64,000 nucleotides of DNA from Nitrosomonas sp. (GCA_019635215.1 JAHBZZ010000006.1:83441-147440), one strand, 5' to 3'. Shown: positions 26,115 to 36,464, counted from the first letter of the stretch. The notes: generated from the sequence alone by a model not told the origin. Translations and numbers: made by a program.

Positions 26115-29100
26115 TTATTTTGCTTTACGCGAGAATCCTGCAGTGATCACAAAAAATAATGGCACGAATATAATGGCCAGGAAAGTAGCCGCCAGCATAC
26201 CGCCAAATACACCTGTACCAATCGCATGTCGACTTGCTGCACCTGCGCCGGATGCTGTAACAAGTGGCAAAATACCGAGAATAAATGCCATTGAGGTCAT
26301 GATGATCGGGCGAAAACGTAATCGCGCGGCTTCAAGTGCGGCTTGGGTAAGCGATAAACCCTCAGCATATCGCTGACTTGCAAATTCCACAATCAGTATG
26401 GCATTTTTTGCAGACAATCCGATCAGTGTGATCAATCCAATCTGAAAATAAATATCATTGGTCAATTCGCGTACCCAGATCGCTAACAGCGCGCCTAATA
26501 TACCAAAAGGTATGATCAGAATAACCGCAAAAGGCGTGGACCAGTTTTCATATTGCGCAGCCAGCACCAGAAAAACCATGAGTAAGGCAAACGCCAGTAT
26601 CAAGACCGTTTGTCCACCAGCTTTTTTCTCTTGTAATGAGATGCCTTCCCAATCGATGGTGTAACCTTCCGGTTTAAGTATTTCTTCGGCCAATTGATCA
26701 AGTACTTCGATAACCTGACCGGAACTGTACCCCGGAGCGGCAGCACCGAGCAGCAGTGCGGAATTAAGTCCATTAAAATGCGTTACAGGATCGGGGCCGC
26801 TATTAAAACTGGTCGAGACGATCGTATCGAGTGGAATCATTGTCTGCTCTGCATTGTTCCGAGTACGTACAAAAATCTTACTGATATCTTGCGGGCTGGA
26901 TCGATATTCAGGTGGTGCTTCAGTCTGCACGCGATAAACACGGCCAAATTTAACAAAATCATTGATATACAAATTACCAAAATAGGCCTGCATGGTATCG
27001 AATACATCCGATACCGGCACACCAAGAGATTTAGCCCGCTCACGGTCGATATGTGCAAAAAGCCTGGGGGTACTGACACGAAAATTTGTACTGGCGGCTG
27101 CAATCGCCGGATGCTCTGCTGCTCTAGTTGCAAAAACCTGTGCTATATCCGCAAATTCGGCAAAATCCCGTCCCATTGGATCTTGCAGTTGTAATGAAAA
27201 ACCACCTGTGGCTCCCAAGCCGGGTATCGCTGGCGGATTGAACGCAAGAATCAATGCATCGGGAATTTTTGCAAATTCTTCAAATGCAGCGGCTATTAAT
27301 CCGGGAGCCTGCAGACTCGAATCTTTACGTTCATTCCAGTGATGCAATGGCACAAACATGGTCGCTTGATTAGCACCACGGGTATTAAACACAAAATTTT
27401 GTCCCACCAAGGCATCGGTAGAGTGAACAGCCGAGTTTGATTGGAAATAGGTTTCAATTTTTGAAACAACTTCAGTCGTTCTGGACTTTGAAGCGCCTTC
27501 AGGCAACTGAAAGATCGTTATAAAATAACCTTGATCCTCATCGGGCAGGAAACCTTTCGGGATAGCCTTAAACATTCCTACCATAATTACAATCAACGCT
27601 ACAAAAATCGCTAATGATATAAAAGTACGCTTTAGCACCAAGCCAACCATGTCGACATAACGCGCTTGCATCCAATCAAATGCTTTGTCAAAAACGCGCC
27701 AGAATCCCTTTGATTCACCGTGTTTCGGTTTAAGGATCAACGCGCACAGTGCAGGACTCAATGTCAGTGCGGTAAAACCTGAAATTGCGACCGATACGGA
27801 TATGGTAATGGCAAATTGCTTGTACATCTGCCCAGTGATTCCCTCAAGAAAAGCGACGGGAATGAAAACCGCAGCCAGAACCAATACCGTAGCGATGATC
27901 GCTCCGGTTACTTCATCCAAGGCTTTAATCGCTGCTGCCCTGGGCGAAAGTCCACCCTGAGTCATATTACGTTCGACGTTTTCCACAACAATAATCGCAT
28001 CATCGACCACAATGCCGATAGCAAGCACCATGCCGAATAACGTGAGTGTATTGATCGAGAAACCTAGTGCATACATACCCGCCATTGTGCCGATCAGCGA
28101 GATCGGCACGGTCACCGCGGGTATCAATGTCGCTCGCCAACTTTGCAGAAACACAAATACCACTAAAATAACCAGGATTGCGGCCTCAATCAATGTATGG
28201 AGGACTTCTTCGATGGAGACTTCAATAAATTGTGTGGTGTCGTAAGGTACGTCATATGACATACCTGTCGGAAATCCGGCCGATAATTTAACCATCTCGT
28301 CGCGCACTCTTTTAACCGTATCAAGTGCGTTAGCGCCGGGGGATAGGAAAGTCAGAATAAACGTATTCGGCACCCCATTCCAGCGTCCCTCAAGATCGTA
28401 AGATTGTGCGCCGAGTTCGACCTTGGCCACATCGCGCATGCGTACCATGGAACCGTCCGGGTAAGCGCGGATGATCATTTCTTCAAATTCCTTGACATCA
28501 CTCATGCGGCCTTTCGTGATAACAGGAATTGTAAGTTCTGTTTTTTTACTGGTTGGCTCGCGGCCTATGCGACCTGCCGGGAAATCCCTGTTTTGTTCGC
28601 GCACGACATTGGCGATTTCTGTTGGCGTAACATTCAGCTGAGCCATGCGTACAGGATCGAGTATCAACCGCATAGCATAATCCTGCGCCCCGTAAACAAT
28701 CGCATCACCCACGCCTGGGAGCCGCTTGATATTATCGAGTACCTGGATCAGTGCATAATTGGAGATATAGACTGGATCATGCCTGGGATCGGTTGAGTTT
28801 AGCGCGACAACAGCGAGCAGGTTTGGGGACATCTTTTTAATCGTGACACCACGCCGTAGCACTTCTTCCGGTAACTGAGGTTCAGCCAGTTTTTGCCGGT
28901 TCTGCGTTTGAACCTGCGCTATATCAATGTCTGTGCCGATTTCAAATGTCAGTTGTATCACCATATGGCCGTCATTCGTGCTGGTAGAATTGTAATAGAG
29001 CAGATTATCAATTCCCGGCAATTGAATTTCGATCGGACGCGCCACCGATTCGGCGACAACTTCGGCACTGGCCCCCGGATAATCCGCTTCAATTTGTATC

Positions 29101-29228
29101 ATCGGCGGAGTGATTTCCGGAAATTGCGCTACCGGAAGTTTCTGAGACGATACCAGGCCAACAACAATAATAAGAATGGATAAAACCGATGCGAAAATCG
29201 GACGGTCAATAAAAAAACGTAAACTCAT
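26115..29228 (-). CDS. Multidrug efflux RND permease (AcrB/MexB, HAE1 family)
   Basis: This 1037-residue inner-membrane proton/drug antiporter has full length and 12 helices. The proton-relay aspartates are in GIVVDDAIIVVENVER near residue 407 and the lysine is in GLSAKNAILIVEFA near 937. The N-terminal RFFIDRPIFASVLSILI is diagnostic of HAE1. Its ATG overlaps the adaptor stop in ATGA, so the two are coupled. Substrates are not predictable. Confidence 0.95.
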   Translation of the reverse strand: MSLRFFIDRPIFASVLSILIIVVGLVSSQKLPVAQFPEITPPMIQIEADYPGASAEVVAESVARPIEIQLPGIDNLLYYNSTSTNDGHMVIQLTFEIGTDIDIAQVQTQNRQKLAEPQLPEEVLRRGVTIKKMSPNLLAVVALNSTDPRHDPVYISNYALIQVLDNIKRLPGVGDAIVYGAQDYAMRLILDPVRMAQLNVTPTEIANVVREQNRDFPAGRIGREPTSKKTELTIPVITKGRMSDVKEFEEMIIRAYPDGSMVRMRDVAKVELGAQSYDLEGRWNGVPNTFILTFLSPGANALDTVKRVRDEMVKLSAGFPTGMSYDVPYDTTQFIEVSIEEVLHTLIEAAILVILVVFVFLQSWRATLIPAVTVPISLIGTMAGMYALGFSINTLTLFGMVLAIGIVVDDAIIVVENVERNMTQGGLSPRAAAIKALDEVTGAIIATVLVLAAVFIPVAFLEGITGQMYKQFAITISVSVAISGFTALTLSPALCALILKPKHGESKGFWRVFDKAFDWMQARYVDMVGLVLKRTFISLAIFVALIVIMVGMFKAIPKGFLPDEDQGYFITIFQLPEGASKSRTTEVVSKIETYFQSNSAVHSTDALVGQNFVFNTRGANQATMFVPLHHWNERKDSSLQAPGLIAAAFEEFAKIPDALILAFNPPAIPGLGATGGFSLQLQDPMGRDFAEFADIAQVFATRAAEHPAIAAASTNFRVSTPRLFAHIDRERAKSLGVPVSDVFDTMQAYFGNLYINDFVKFGRVYRVQTEAPPEYRSSPQDISKIFVRTRNNAEQTMIPLDTIVSTSFNSGPDPVTHFNGLNSALLLGAAAPGYSSGQVIEVLDQLAEEILKPEGYTIDWEGISLQEKKAGGQTVLILAFALLMVFLVLAAQYENWSTPFAVILIIPFGILGALLAIWVRELTNDIYFQIGLITLIGLSAKNAILIVEFASQRYAEGLSLTQAALEAARLRFRPIIMTSMAFILGILPLVTASGAGAASRHAIGTGVFGGMLAATFLAIIFVPLFFVITAGFSRKAK

Positions 29229-30454
29229 GGCATTTCCTGATTGCTATGATTACTTTCGGAAGCATTGCTCGAAATAACCGTAACATGGATACCTGGCTGA
29301 GCCCGATGAAAACCAGCAACCACGATTCTCTCGCCTGGCGTAAGTCCATCCTCAATGAGCCAATCACTACCGTACCATGCACTGGCCTGTACTTGGCGCA
29401 ATTCTATTTTATCGGTGTTATCAATGACATAAACAAATGCGCCATTGGCGCTATGCTGTACGGCGCGTTGAGGTATCAACACGGCATCCAACCGTTTATA
29501 TCCTTTAAGCCGGACACTGACAAACTGCCCGGGAAGAAAATCCGATTGCCCGGGAGAAAAATTTCCAGTCGGATTGGGAAATGTAAAACGCCCCTGCAAT
29601 GTTCCGGTTTCGGCACGTATGGTCACTGCAGTAAAATCGAGCACACCTTCTTCCGGATATATACTGCCATCCGCGAAAGTCATCACCCCGCGCAATTGAT
29701 AAAGATCCGGTCTTTCAACTTTCTTTTCTGCCAATTCTTTACGCCGCCGCAGAATGTAACTTTCCGGTACATTGACACTGACATACATCGGATCAAGTTG
29801 ATCAATCGTATTCAGCAATGTAGTCTGCGCTGAAATGAGTTGACCCTCATAAAAATTACTGCGGCCGATTCGACCATTGACGGGTGCGACAATAAGTGTA
29901 TTGTCCAAATCAAATTTAGCTTTGACGACATCATTCTGTGCGGCATCCAACGCAGCTTCTGCACTTAAGACATCTGCTGTCGCATCATCGACATCCTTCT
30001 GACTGACTGCCTGCTCTTCAAGCAAGGGTTTCACACGCGCAAGATTTCGCTTGGTCTGTACCAAGCGTGCTTTCTGTTGTGCCACTTTGGCCCTCATGGC
30101 CTGATAAATCGCGTTATATGGGACCGGATCAATTAAATATAATTGATCACCTTGTTTGACATTACGTCCCTCAGTAAAGTAAACCTGTCTGATTATTCCG
30201 GAAACCTGGGCACGGACTTCGACGGGACGAAAGGCTTCAGCTCTACCGATAAATTCGGGTTCATCCGGTATGGTTTGTGCGGTTACCGTAATAACTTCCA
30301 CTTCCGGTGGCGATAACGAAACATCGATAGGCTGGTCTGTTGAGCAACCGACGGACAGCGTTAAACACGTTCCAATCAGCACCGCCCAAATCAGCGATTT
30401 GATAGTGTTGTGATGTAGTTGCATTTTTGCCAACAGTATTTGGAAAATCATCAT
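29225..30454 (-). CDS. RND efflux periplasmic adaptor (AcrA/MexA-like lipoprotein)
   Basis: The 409-residue membrane-fusion protein links the permease to the outer-membrane channel. Its lipoprotein signal is ...LIGTCLTLSVGC-STDQ. The lipoyl half-motifs PVEVRAQVSGIIRQVYFTEG and APVNGRIGRSNFYEGQLI flank an alpha-hairpin of about 80 residues. ATG 30454 has GAGA upstream; the longer frame begins only at TTG. Middle gene of the three-gene pump operon. Confidence 0.92.
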   Translation of the reverse strand: MMIFQILLAKMQLHHNTIKSLIWAVLIGTCLTLSVGCSTDQPIDVSLSPPEVEVITVTAQTIPDEPEFIGRAEAFRPVEVRAQVSGIIRQVYFTEGRNVKQGDQLYLIDPVPYNAIYQAMRAKVAQQKARLVQTKRNLARVKPLLEEQAVSQKDVDDATADVLSAEAALDAAQNDVVKAKFDLDNTLIVAPVNGRIGRSNFYEGQLISAQTTLLNTIDQLDPMYVSVNVPESYILRRRKELAEKKVERPDLYQLRGVMTFADGSIYPEEGVLDFTAVTIRAETGTLQGRFTFPNPTGNFSPGQSDFLPGQFVSVRLKGYKRLDAVLIPQRAVQHSANGAFVYVIDNTDKIELRQVQASAWYGSDWLIEDGLTPGERIVVAGFHRAQPGIHVTVISSNASESNHSNQEMP

Positions 30455-30515
30455 GATAGTTCTCAATCAATTTTTTTCGGTTTTTCCGGTATGCCGAGAA
30501 GATACCGGCATTGAA

Positions 30516-32000
30516 TTATTCCTTAAATTCATCCTCAGGCTTCCATCCACCACCCAAGGCTTTATACAATTGCACGATTGACACAAGATGCAGACGGTGC
30601 GCGTCAGTATGTGAAAACTTGGCCTGGTATAAGTTGCGTTTAGCAAGTAATACATCGACATAGCTGGTGATACCAGCTTTATAGCGTAAATCTGCTACAT
30701 ATAATGCCGACTGGAGTGCTTCCACCTGTTGTTGTCGGGCTTTACGCTGCTCGTTCGCAGTACGGATTGCTATCAGTGCATTCTCGACTTCCTTGAAAGC
30801 GATCAAAATTGTCTGGTTATAACTTGCCAGTGCCTGATCGACCTGGGCTTCGGCCGCACGCTGTTCGAATCCTAGTATCTGTACATTAAACAGTGGTGCC
30901 GCCAGACCGATTCCACCCGCACCAAATTTTGTGTCCGAGAAAGTTAAGAGATTAGACAAGGCCGGACTGGCCACTCCAAGCATGCCGGTAATAGTGAACC
31001 GGGGAAAACGCATTGCTTTTGTCATACCAATACGAGCCGTTGCAGCTGCCAGCGCTTGTTCAGCACCTAGGATATCGGGCCGACGTTGTAACAGATCAGA
31101 AGGTAATCCGGCTGGTACCTCAGGTGGAATATGCTGTTGAGCCAGAGAATGCTTTCTGGTTATAGGGGCCGGATTCCGTCCTAGCAGCACATTCAATTCA
31201 TTTTCTTTTTGTACAATCAACCGTTCAAATTCTGCTATAAGTGCTGCGGCATTCGCCCGTTCGGCCTCGAATTGATCGAGATCAATCCGTGGAATAAGAC
31301 CTACCTTTAGCTGCGCCCGGGAAATAGCTACTGACTCTTCCCACGAAGCCAATGCATGAAGTGCAATATTCCGTTGTTCATCATTTTGCAGCAAATCGAA
31401 ATAAGTCTGCGCTACTGCACTGATTAACAGAAGTATGATCGCCCGGCGATTCTCTTCCTGTGCTAATATATCGGCCCGTGCGGCTTCAGTCGCTCTGCGG
31501 ATTCTCCCCCAAACATCTATTTCCCAATTCAGCGCAGTGGTGCCAAAATAGCTAAAAGGTGTCGGAAAACCGGCCCTTGGGAATCCCCCCAATTTGCCAA
31601 AGAAAGGGGCATTAGCTTCAACATCCATATTGGGAAGAAAATCCATGCGGGTGACATTGGCACGTGCCTGATATTCTTGCACGAGCGCTGCAGCATGTTT
31701 AAGATCCTGATTGTTGACCAGGGCTTCGATAATCAGCTGCTGCAATGTTTCATCTTTGAGGAATTCCCACCAGGACAGCGTGGCAATTGATACACCTTCA
31801 TGCAGATTCATTCGGAACTGCTCGTTCGCTTCTATCACGGGGCGCTTGTAGTCCGGGCCTAGTGCGCAGGCAGTCAACAGCGCACTTGAAAATAAAATCG
31901 CCACACGAATCCAATTAATCTGCGCAATCCATTTTATTAATGGATTGCGCAAAGATAATCGTTTTAAAAACCATTGCGGTGATTTTTTTAGTAGAACCAT
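30516..32000 (-). CDS. Outer-membrane efflux lipoprotein (NodT/OprM family)
   Basis: The 494-residue TolC-like channel is anchored by a lipid (ALLTAC-ALGPDYKRP). NWEIDVWGRIRRATEAARAD and the repeated internal halves with AEQALAAATARIGMTKAMRFP are characteristic of OprM. Unusually it is the first gene, upstream of adaptor and permease. AGGAAA precedes ATG 32000. No regulator gene (TetR or MarR) is adjacent, so control of the operon is not apparent. Confidence 0.93.
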   Translation of the reverse strand: MVLLKKSPQWFLKRLSLRNPLIKWIAQINWIRVAILFSSALLTACALGPDYKRPVIEANEQFRMNLHEGVSIATLSWWEFLKDETLQQLIIEALVNNQDLKHAAALVQEYQARANVTRMDFLPNMDVEANAPFFGKLGGFPRAGFPTPFSYFGTTALNWEIDVWGRIRRATEAARADILAQEENRRAIILLLISAVAQTYFDLLQNDEQRNIALHALASWEESVAISRAQLKVGLIPRIDLDQFEAERANAAALIAEFERLIVQKENELNVLLGRNPAPITRKHSLAQQHIPPEVPAGLPSDLLQRRPDILGAEQALAAATARIGMTKAMRFPRFTITGMLGVASPALSNLLTFSDTKFGAGGIGLAAPLFNVQILGFEQRAAEAQVDQALASYNQTILIAFKEVENALIAIRTANEQRKARQQQVEALQSALYVADLRYKAGITSYVDVLLAKRNLYQAKFSHTDAHRLHLVSIVQLYKALGGGWKPEDEFKE

Positions 32001-32225
32001 TTGATTTCCTAATTACTATTTATAGTGCTTGCCAAGTGTCAGGAATTTAATTCAGGCAATTGCAATTTCATCGGTATCGATAGCTAAAAAGAAAACTCAC
32101 TATTAGCATCAAAATCGATCTATAAGCGGTCGAATGAATTCAAAAAACTTCACCCGCCCATAGCAACATCGTAATTAATTACCACTTGTAGAAAGATCAT
32201 TCATTCCAAATCTCATGGTAACGCC

Positions 32226-32552
32226 TTACGCCGGCACTCCGAGTTTGAGCCCGATAATACCTGCCACTATAAATCCGAGGCAAAGCAACCGAAAAATATT
32301 TACTGATTCACTGAAAAAAACGATGCCGAAGAACGCAGTGCCGATTATACCTATACCAACCCAAACCGCGTATGCAGTTCCCACAGGTAATGATTTCATC
32401 GCAGCACCAAGCAAGCTGACACTGATGATTATTGCGAATATTGTCCAGATTGTTGGCCATAAACGGGTAAAACCTTCAGTGTACTTAAGCCCGATCGCCC
32501 ATCCAATCTCGAATAATCCCGCAATAATAAGAATTAACCAATTAGAATTCAT
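32226..32552 (-). CDS. sugE: Guanidinium exporter, SMR family
   Basis: This 108-residue protein with four membrane helices couples guanidinium export to proton entry as a dual-topology dimer (the Gdx/SugE subtype). The essential Glu is in [20 protein letters not shown], and the Gdx hallmarks W-x-x-GLKYxxGFT and [13 protein letters not shown] are present. The start ATG 32552 follows AGAGAGG; the longer frame to 32585 runs into the riboswitch and is rejected. A guanidine-II riboswitch in its leader supports the function. It was formerly annotated as a quaternary ammonium pump. Confidence 0.92.
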   Translation of the reverse strand: MNSNWLILIIAGLFEIGWAIGLKYTEGFTRLWPTIWTIFAIIISVSLLGAAMKSLPVGTAYAVWVGIGIIGTAFFGIVFFSESVNIFRLLCLGFIVAGIIGLKLGVPA

Positions 32553-32615
32553 AAAAACCTCTCTGATTTGCGGGGTCGTCCCCAATAGAAATAGAGAGGC
32601 GAGGTCGTCCTCACT
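32553..32615 (-). promoter_or_regulatory. Guanidine-II (mini-ykkC) riboswitch
   Basis: In the leader of sugE, two hairpins each carry the conserved ACGA loop: GAGG-ACGA-CCTC (32612-32601) and GGGG-ACGA-CCCC (32583-32572). The linker CCTCTCT (32599-32593) is fully complementary to the ribosome site AGAGAGG (32564-32558). This fits a translational ON switch: guanidine stabilises the loop-loop fold and frees the ribosome site. This architecture is the defined guanidine-II consensus. Confidence 0.92.
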
Positions 32616-33040
32616 TCTAGAAATCGTGGTAAGTATATCAGTATACTCAGCTACGATTTATCACACGTCATATTAATATAAAAATAGCACAAATTTGATT
32701 TGTAGTGATGTCAGTGCAATATTTTTATCAAGTATGACCTGTGAGTAAGTTACTTTCATACTTTCCGTACTGCTCCCTGACAAGTCCGAAGCTTCAATCC
32801 AACAGTATTTGATCCTGATCCGGTTAACCGCACTACAAATCATTCTGAACTCACAGAAGTTATTATCCATGAATGAAGTCCGAAATAATTCGGATCCGAT
32901 AGTCACAAGCCAAACAATGTAACAACCTGTCTAACCAAAAATCGGAATCTTTACCCCGTATTCCGACTAGTTTGTGAATGCTTTTGGACAAACTCAACAA
33001 AAATTCCTCATTACTATTAGGGTATTACGAATAGGTTAAA
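32616..33040. other. Intergenic region, no gene recognised
   Basis: Upstream of the riboswitch, this stretch must contain the sugE promoter. A 77-codon minus-strand frame (32673-32906) has no recognisable motif and no good ribosome site. A short palindrome CCGAAATAATTCGG lies near 32880. Nothing else is supported. Confidence 0.5.
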
Positions 33041-33042
33041 GA

Positions 33043-33097
33043 TTTTGTGAAGTTTTTGTAATTTTTTTGTGAAGTTTTTGTGAACTTTCTGTATAAT
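33043..33097 (+). promoter_or_regulatory. Promoter with 17-bp direct repeats for the 25-aa peptide gene
   Basis: A perfect -10 TATAAT is at 33092-33097. Upstream, TTTTGTGAAGTTTTTGT is repeated exactly at 33043-33059 and 33065-33081, a 22-bp spacing (two helical turns), so the repeats could bind a regulator. TTGTGA (33067-33072) could act as -35 with a long spacer. Confidence 0.55.
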
Positions 33098-33159
33098 ACC
33101 TAATCATAATACAAAAAACCTGATTAACATTTTTAACATTCTTTCACTGGAGAAATATA

Positions 33160-33237
33160 ATGGAAAAGCTGCCCGGTACTTATTACGCAATCGTACTCAT
33201 ACTGCTCATGTTTTTGATATTGGAAGCATTCGCATAA
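33160..33237 (+). CDS. 25-residue single-helix membrane peptide
   Basis: The product is MEKLPGTYYAIVLILLMFLI plus LEAFA: a short polar N-terminus and one hydrophobic helix. GGAG lies seven bases before the ATG. The frame is enclosed by a consensus -10 promoter upstream and a strong rho-independent terminator 46 bases after the stop, forming a complete small transcription unit. Size and layout resemble small subunits of respiratory or transport complexes (CydX- or KdpF-like), but no known family is recognised. A regulatory RNA in this unit is the alternative. Confidence 0.6.
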   Translation: MEKLPGTYYAIVLILLMFLILEAFA

Positions 33238-33283
33238 TCCAACAAACAAACAAACCAATCAATATTCACTTCTGAATGGTTAT

Positions 33284-33326
33284 AAAGAGGCCAGTTCTTT
33301 TTTGTAACATGAACTGTCCTCTTTTT
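33284..33326 (+). terminator. Rho-independent terminator after the 25-aa peptide gene
   Basis: The stem AAAGAGG-C-CAGTTC pairs with GAACTG-T-CCTCTTT (one internal mismatch) and runs into a T stretch. The form is strong and convincing. Confidence 0.85.
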
Positions 33327-33735
33327 ATCTCATGAATATGGAGTGTAGAGCGCGATTTTCCAATGTTGTGTTCTACACTTTTGCCGCATTCCAGAATTAT
33401 GCGCGGTATTTAACCGCAGAATTCGACATCAACTTCTGAAGTTTTATAGCAAGATATTCTGTTTTTGCAGTCAGGCACTGGTATCAATGTATCATTTGTA
33501 CCTGAGCGTAAACTTGCTTAACAGTTCATTTGTATGCAACAGGATAACTTTACGTGTTTACTGTGCTACGATATTGGCTATGCCTCTCCCCCTGATTCGG
33601 GTATACAGGTGGAATTTTTCTGCTTTTATTGACAATACATTCTTCAGTAATCACATGTTTGACCTTACATCCATTCTTTCATACTCACATGGTTATGCCG
33701 CAGCAAAAGGATAAATCTGAATCTGGCAGCATCTG
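33327..33735. other. Intergenic region, no gene recognised
   Basis: A 75-codon plus-strand frame (33487-33714) is present but has no motif, no ribosome site and uneven composition. The region probably includes the promoter for the FMO-like gene. Confidence 0.5.
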
Positions 33736-35040
33736 ATGAAACAGACCGTTGCAGTGATCGGTGCAGGCAGTTCCGGTCTCGCCGCAGCCCGGCATTTTCG
33801 TGATCATGGTTTTGAAACACATGTTTTTGAGCGGGAAAATGATCTGGGTGGAAACTGGAATTACGGCACACCCTGTTCCCACGTTTACCGTTCGACACAT
33901 ACCATTTCTTCCAAACCCGGAACGGAATTCCCCGATTTCTCGATGCCGTGCGACTATCCGGATTATCCGCACCATACTCAGATTCTCGCCTATTTGTGCG
34001 CGTATGCAAAACATTTCAAATTGCTGGAGCACATTCACTTTTCCACCGGTATTGCCCAGCTTGAACCAGTGCATGAAAATGATGCGCGTACCCAATGGCA
34101 TGTGACGTTCGACAATGGCGATAAAAAACGATTTGATTTGATCGTTATTGCCAACGGGCACAATTGGGCACCGAAATGGCCTGAATATCCCGGCAAATTT
34201 TCAGGGCAAATGCTGCATTCCGCTGAATACCGCAGGCCGGACATCTTTACCGACCACCGTGTGCTCGTAGTCGGCGGCGGAAACAGCGGTTGTGATATTG
34301 CCGTCGAAGCTGCGCAATTTGCAGATTGTACCTGGTACAGTACACGCCGCGGATACTGGTATATGCCCAAGTATCTGCTTGGCCGACCTACCGATCAGGC
34401 TGGAGAGCAATTGCTGGCGCTAGGCCTGCCGCTCTGGTTTCGCCGACTCGCGGCAACCGCCATGCACCGGTTATTGGTTGGCCGCCCCGAAAAAACAAGA
34501 TTACCACGTCCAGATCACCGATTCTTTGAAACACATCCTGTAATCAACACCTTATTACCCTACTACATCGGACAGGGCGACATCCTGCTCAAACCGGATA
34601 TCACTTGGTTTGACGGAAACAAGGTACATTTCACGGATCAATCCGCGATTGAAGTGGATTTGATTGTATTTGCCACAGGATATCTGATCCGGTTTCCTTT
34701 TATCGACGAACGCCACTTGAACTGGCATGACGGTCGTCCTCAGTTGTACCTCCATATTTTTCACCCTGTCTACGATTCGCTGTTCGCTGCCGGATTGATT
34801 CAACCCGATAGCGGACAATTCGGATTGGTACACTGGCAGATGCTCGTAGCCGCCCGCTTTGCAGCCGCGGTTCGCGACGGACGCGATTCGGCCGATACGT
34901 TCCGCCGGCAGAAAGCCGGCCCACATCCGGACCTCAGTAATGGCATCCGTTATCAGGCGTCCACACGTCATCATCTTGAAGTGGAACATTGGCACTACCG
35001 GCGGTTGCTGCAAAACTGCGTCAGGCAATTTCCGGACTAA
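33736..35040 (+). CDS. Flavin-containing monooxygenase-like protein
   Basis: This 434-residue FAD/NADPH enzyme has an N-terminal FAD site (VIGAGSSGLAAARHF), the FMO signature FSGQMLHSAEY (FxGxxxHxxxY), the NADPH site VVGGGNSGCDIAVE, and the FATGY motif in IVFATGYLIRFPF. It would oxidise a soft nucleophile (N or S) or act as a Baeyer-Villiger enzyme; the substrate is unknown. It lies alone, about 100 bases before proA on the same strand. Confidence 0.88.
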   Translation: MKQTVAVIGAGSSGLAAARHFRDHGFETHVFERENDLGGNWNYGTPCSHVYRSTHTISSKPGTEFPDFSMPCDYPDYPHHTQILAYLCAYAKHFKLLEHIHFSTGIAQLEPVHENDARTQWHVTFDNGDKKRFDLIVIANGHNWAPKWPEYPGKFSGQMLHSAEYRRPDIFTDHRVLVVGGGNSGCDIAVEAAQFADCTWYSTRRGYWYMPKYLLGRPTDQAGEQLLALGLPLWFRRLAATAMHRLLVGRPEKTRLPRPDHRFFETHPVINTLLPYYIGQGDILLKPDITWFDGNKVHFTDQSAIEVDLIVFATGYLIRFPFIDERHLNWHDGRPQLYLHIFHPVYDSLFAAGLIQPDSGQFGLVHWQMLVAARFAAAVRDGRDSADTFRRQKAGPHPDLSNGIRYQASTRHHLEVEHWHYRRLLQNCVRQFPD

Positions 35041-35147
35041 TATAAAGAGTGCAACAAGCAACGCGTCTTTTAATGTCTTGAAGAGCCCGTGCGTGGTATC
35101 TTGTACTATAATGACAATCACGCAATCATCGAATTCAAATATCATCT

Positions 35148-36413
35148 ATGAGCGATACTGATATCAAAAGTTACATGCAATCCATTGGCCGTGAGGCACG
35201 CGCAGCGTCCCGATTGGTTGCAAAAGCCGAAACGGCGGACAAGAATAAGGCATTAACCGCGATGGCGGAAGCAATTGATCGCGACACAAAAACACTACTG
35301 GCAGCGAATGCAAAAGATCTGGAACATGCCAGAACGAAAGGACTCGAAGCCGCCATGATTGATCGTCTGGCGCTGTCACAGAAAAGTATTGCGAATATGG
35401 CGGAAGGTTTACAGCAGATTGCCGCCCTTGCCGATCCAATTGGCGAAATCACCGGATTGAGCTACCGCCCATCCGGCATACAGGTCGGCAAAATGCGTGT
35501 TCCGCTCGGCGTTATCGGGATTATTTACGAAGCGCGGCCCAATGTGACCGCCGATGCTGCCGGGCTTTGCCTCAAAGCGGGCAATGCGGCGATTCTGCGC
35601 GGCGGCTCGGAAGCCATACACAGCAATCAGGCAATCGCAAAATGTGTTCGTGAAGGCCTGGTTGCAGCCGGTCTGCCGGAATCCGCAATACAGGTCATCG
35701 AAACAACGGATCGCGCAGCGGTAGGCGAGCTGATCACCATGCAAAAATATGTCGACGTTATCGTGCCGCGTGGCGGCAAGGGTTTGATCGAACGCATTTC
35801 CAATGAAGCATGCGTACCGGTCATCAAACATCTCGATGGCGTCTGTCATGTTTACATCGACGATCAGGCGGATTTCGACAAAGCGATCCGCATTGCCGAC
35901 AATGCCAAAACACAGCGCTATGGCACCTGCAATACCATGGAAACACTGCTGGTTCACACAGAAATTGCGCGGACAATACTGCCGGTACTCGGCAAAATTT
36001 ATCTGGAAAAAGGGGTTGAATTGCGTGGCGACGAAGCTGCCCGCGCGATGATTACACCTATGAATCCAGCAACCGAGGAAGACTGGTCGACGGAATATCT
36101 CGCGCCAATTTTAAGCATCCGCATCGTTGACAATCTGGATCAGGCGATCGAGCATATCAATCGTTACGGCTCTCAACATACCGACGCCATCATTACTGAA
36201 AATTACACGCGCGCACGTCGTTTCCTGCGTGAAGTGGATTCCAGTTCGGTGATGGTCAATACCACCACACGGTTTGCGGACGGTTTCGAATACGGCCTTG
36301 GCGCTGAAATCGGTATATCCACCGATAAAATTCATGCACGCGGCCCGGTGGGGCTGGAAGGCCTGACGAGTCAGAAATATATCGTACTCGGTGATGGACA
36401 GATCAGACAGTAA
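35148..36413 (+). CDS. proA: Gamma-glutamyl phosphate reductase
   Basis: The second enzyme of proline synthesis reduces glutamyl-5-phosphate to glutamate semialdehyde with NADPH. The 421-residue protein has the usual length; motifs [34 protein letters not shown] and catalytic Cys in [12 protein letters not shown] are intact. proB is not in the window. It sits between the FMO-like gene and lpd. Confidence 0.96.
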   Translation: MSDTDIKSYMQSIGREARAASRLVAKAETADKNKALTAMAEAIDRDTKTLLAANAKDLEHARTKGLEAAMIDRLALSQKSIANMAEGLQQIAALADPIGEITGLSYRPSGIQVGKMRVPLGVIGIIYEARPNVTADAAGLCLKAGNAAILRGGSEAIHSNQAIAKCVREGLVAAGLPESAIQVIETTDRAAVGELITMQKYVDVIVPRGGKGLIERISNEACVPVIKHLDGVCHVYIDDQADFDKAIRIADNAKTQRYGTCNTMETLLVHTEIARTILPVLGKIYLEKGVELRGDEAARAMITPMNPATEEDWSTEYLAPILSIRIVDNLDQAIEHINRYGSQHTDAIITENYTRARRFLREVDSSSVMVNTTTRFADGFEYGLGAEIGISTDKIHARGPVGLEGLTSQKYIVLGDGQIRQ

Positions 36414-36464
36414 TGATGATTAACACGCATCCGTTCATGGCTAATCTTTTTATCTAAAGCAAAT

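Noticed and set aside
32553-32585. Longer start for sugE (TTPQIREVF extension)
   Set aside because: It would be translated from inside the riboswitch hairpin; the ribosome site and family length support 32552.
32673-32906. 77-codon minus-strand frame upstream of the guanidine riboswitch
   Set aside because: No family resemblance, no ribosome site; likely chance in AT-rich DNA.
33487-33714. 75-codon frame before the FMO-like gene
   Set aside because: No ribosome site, no motif, irregular composition.
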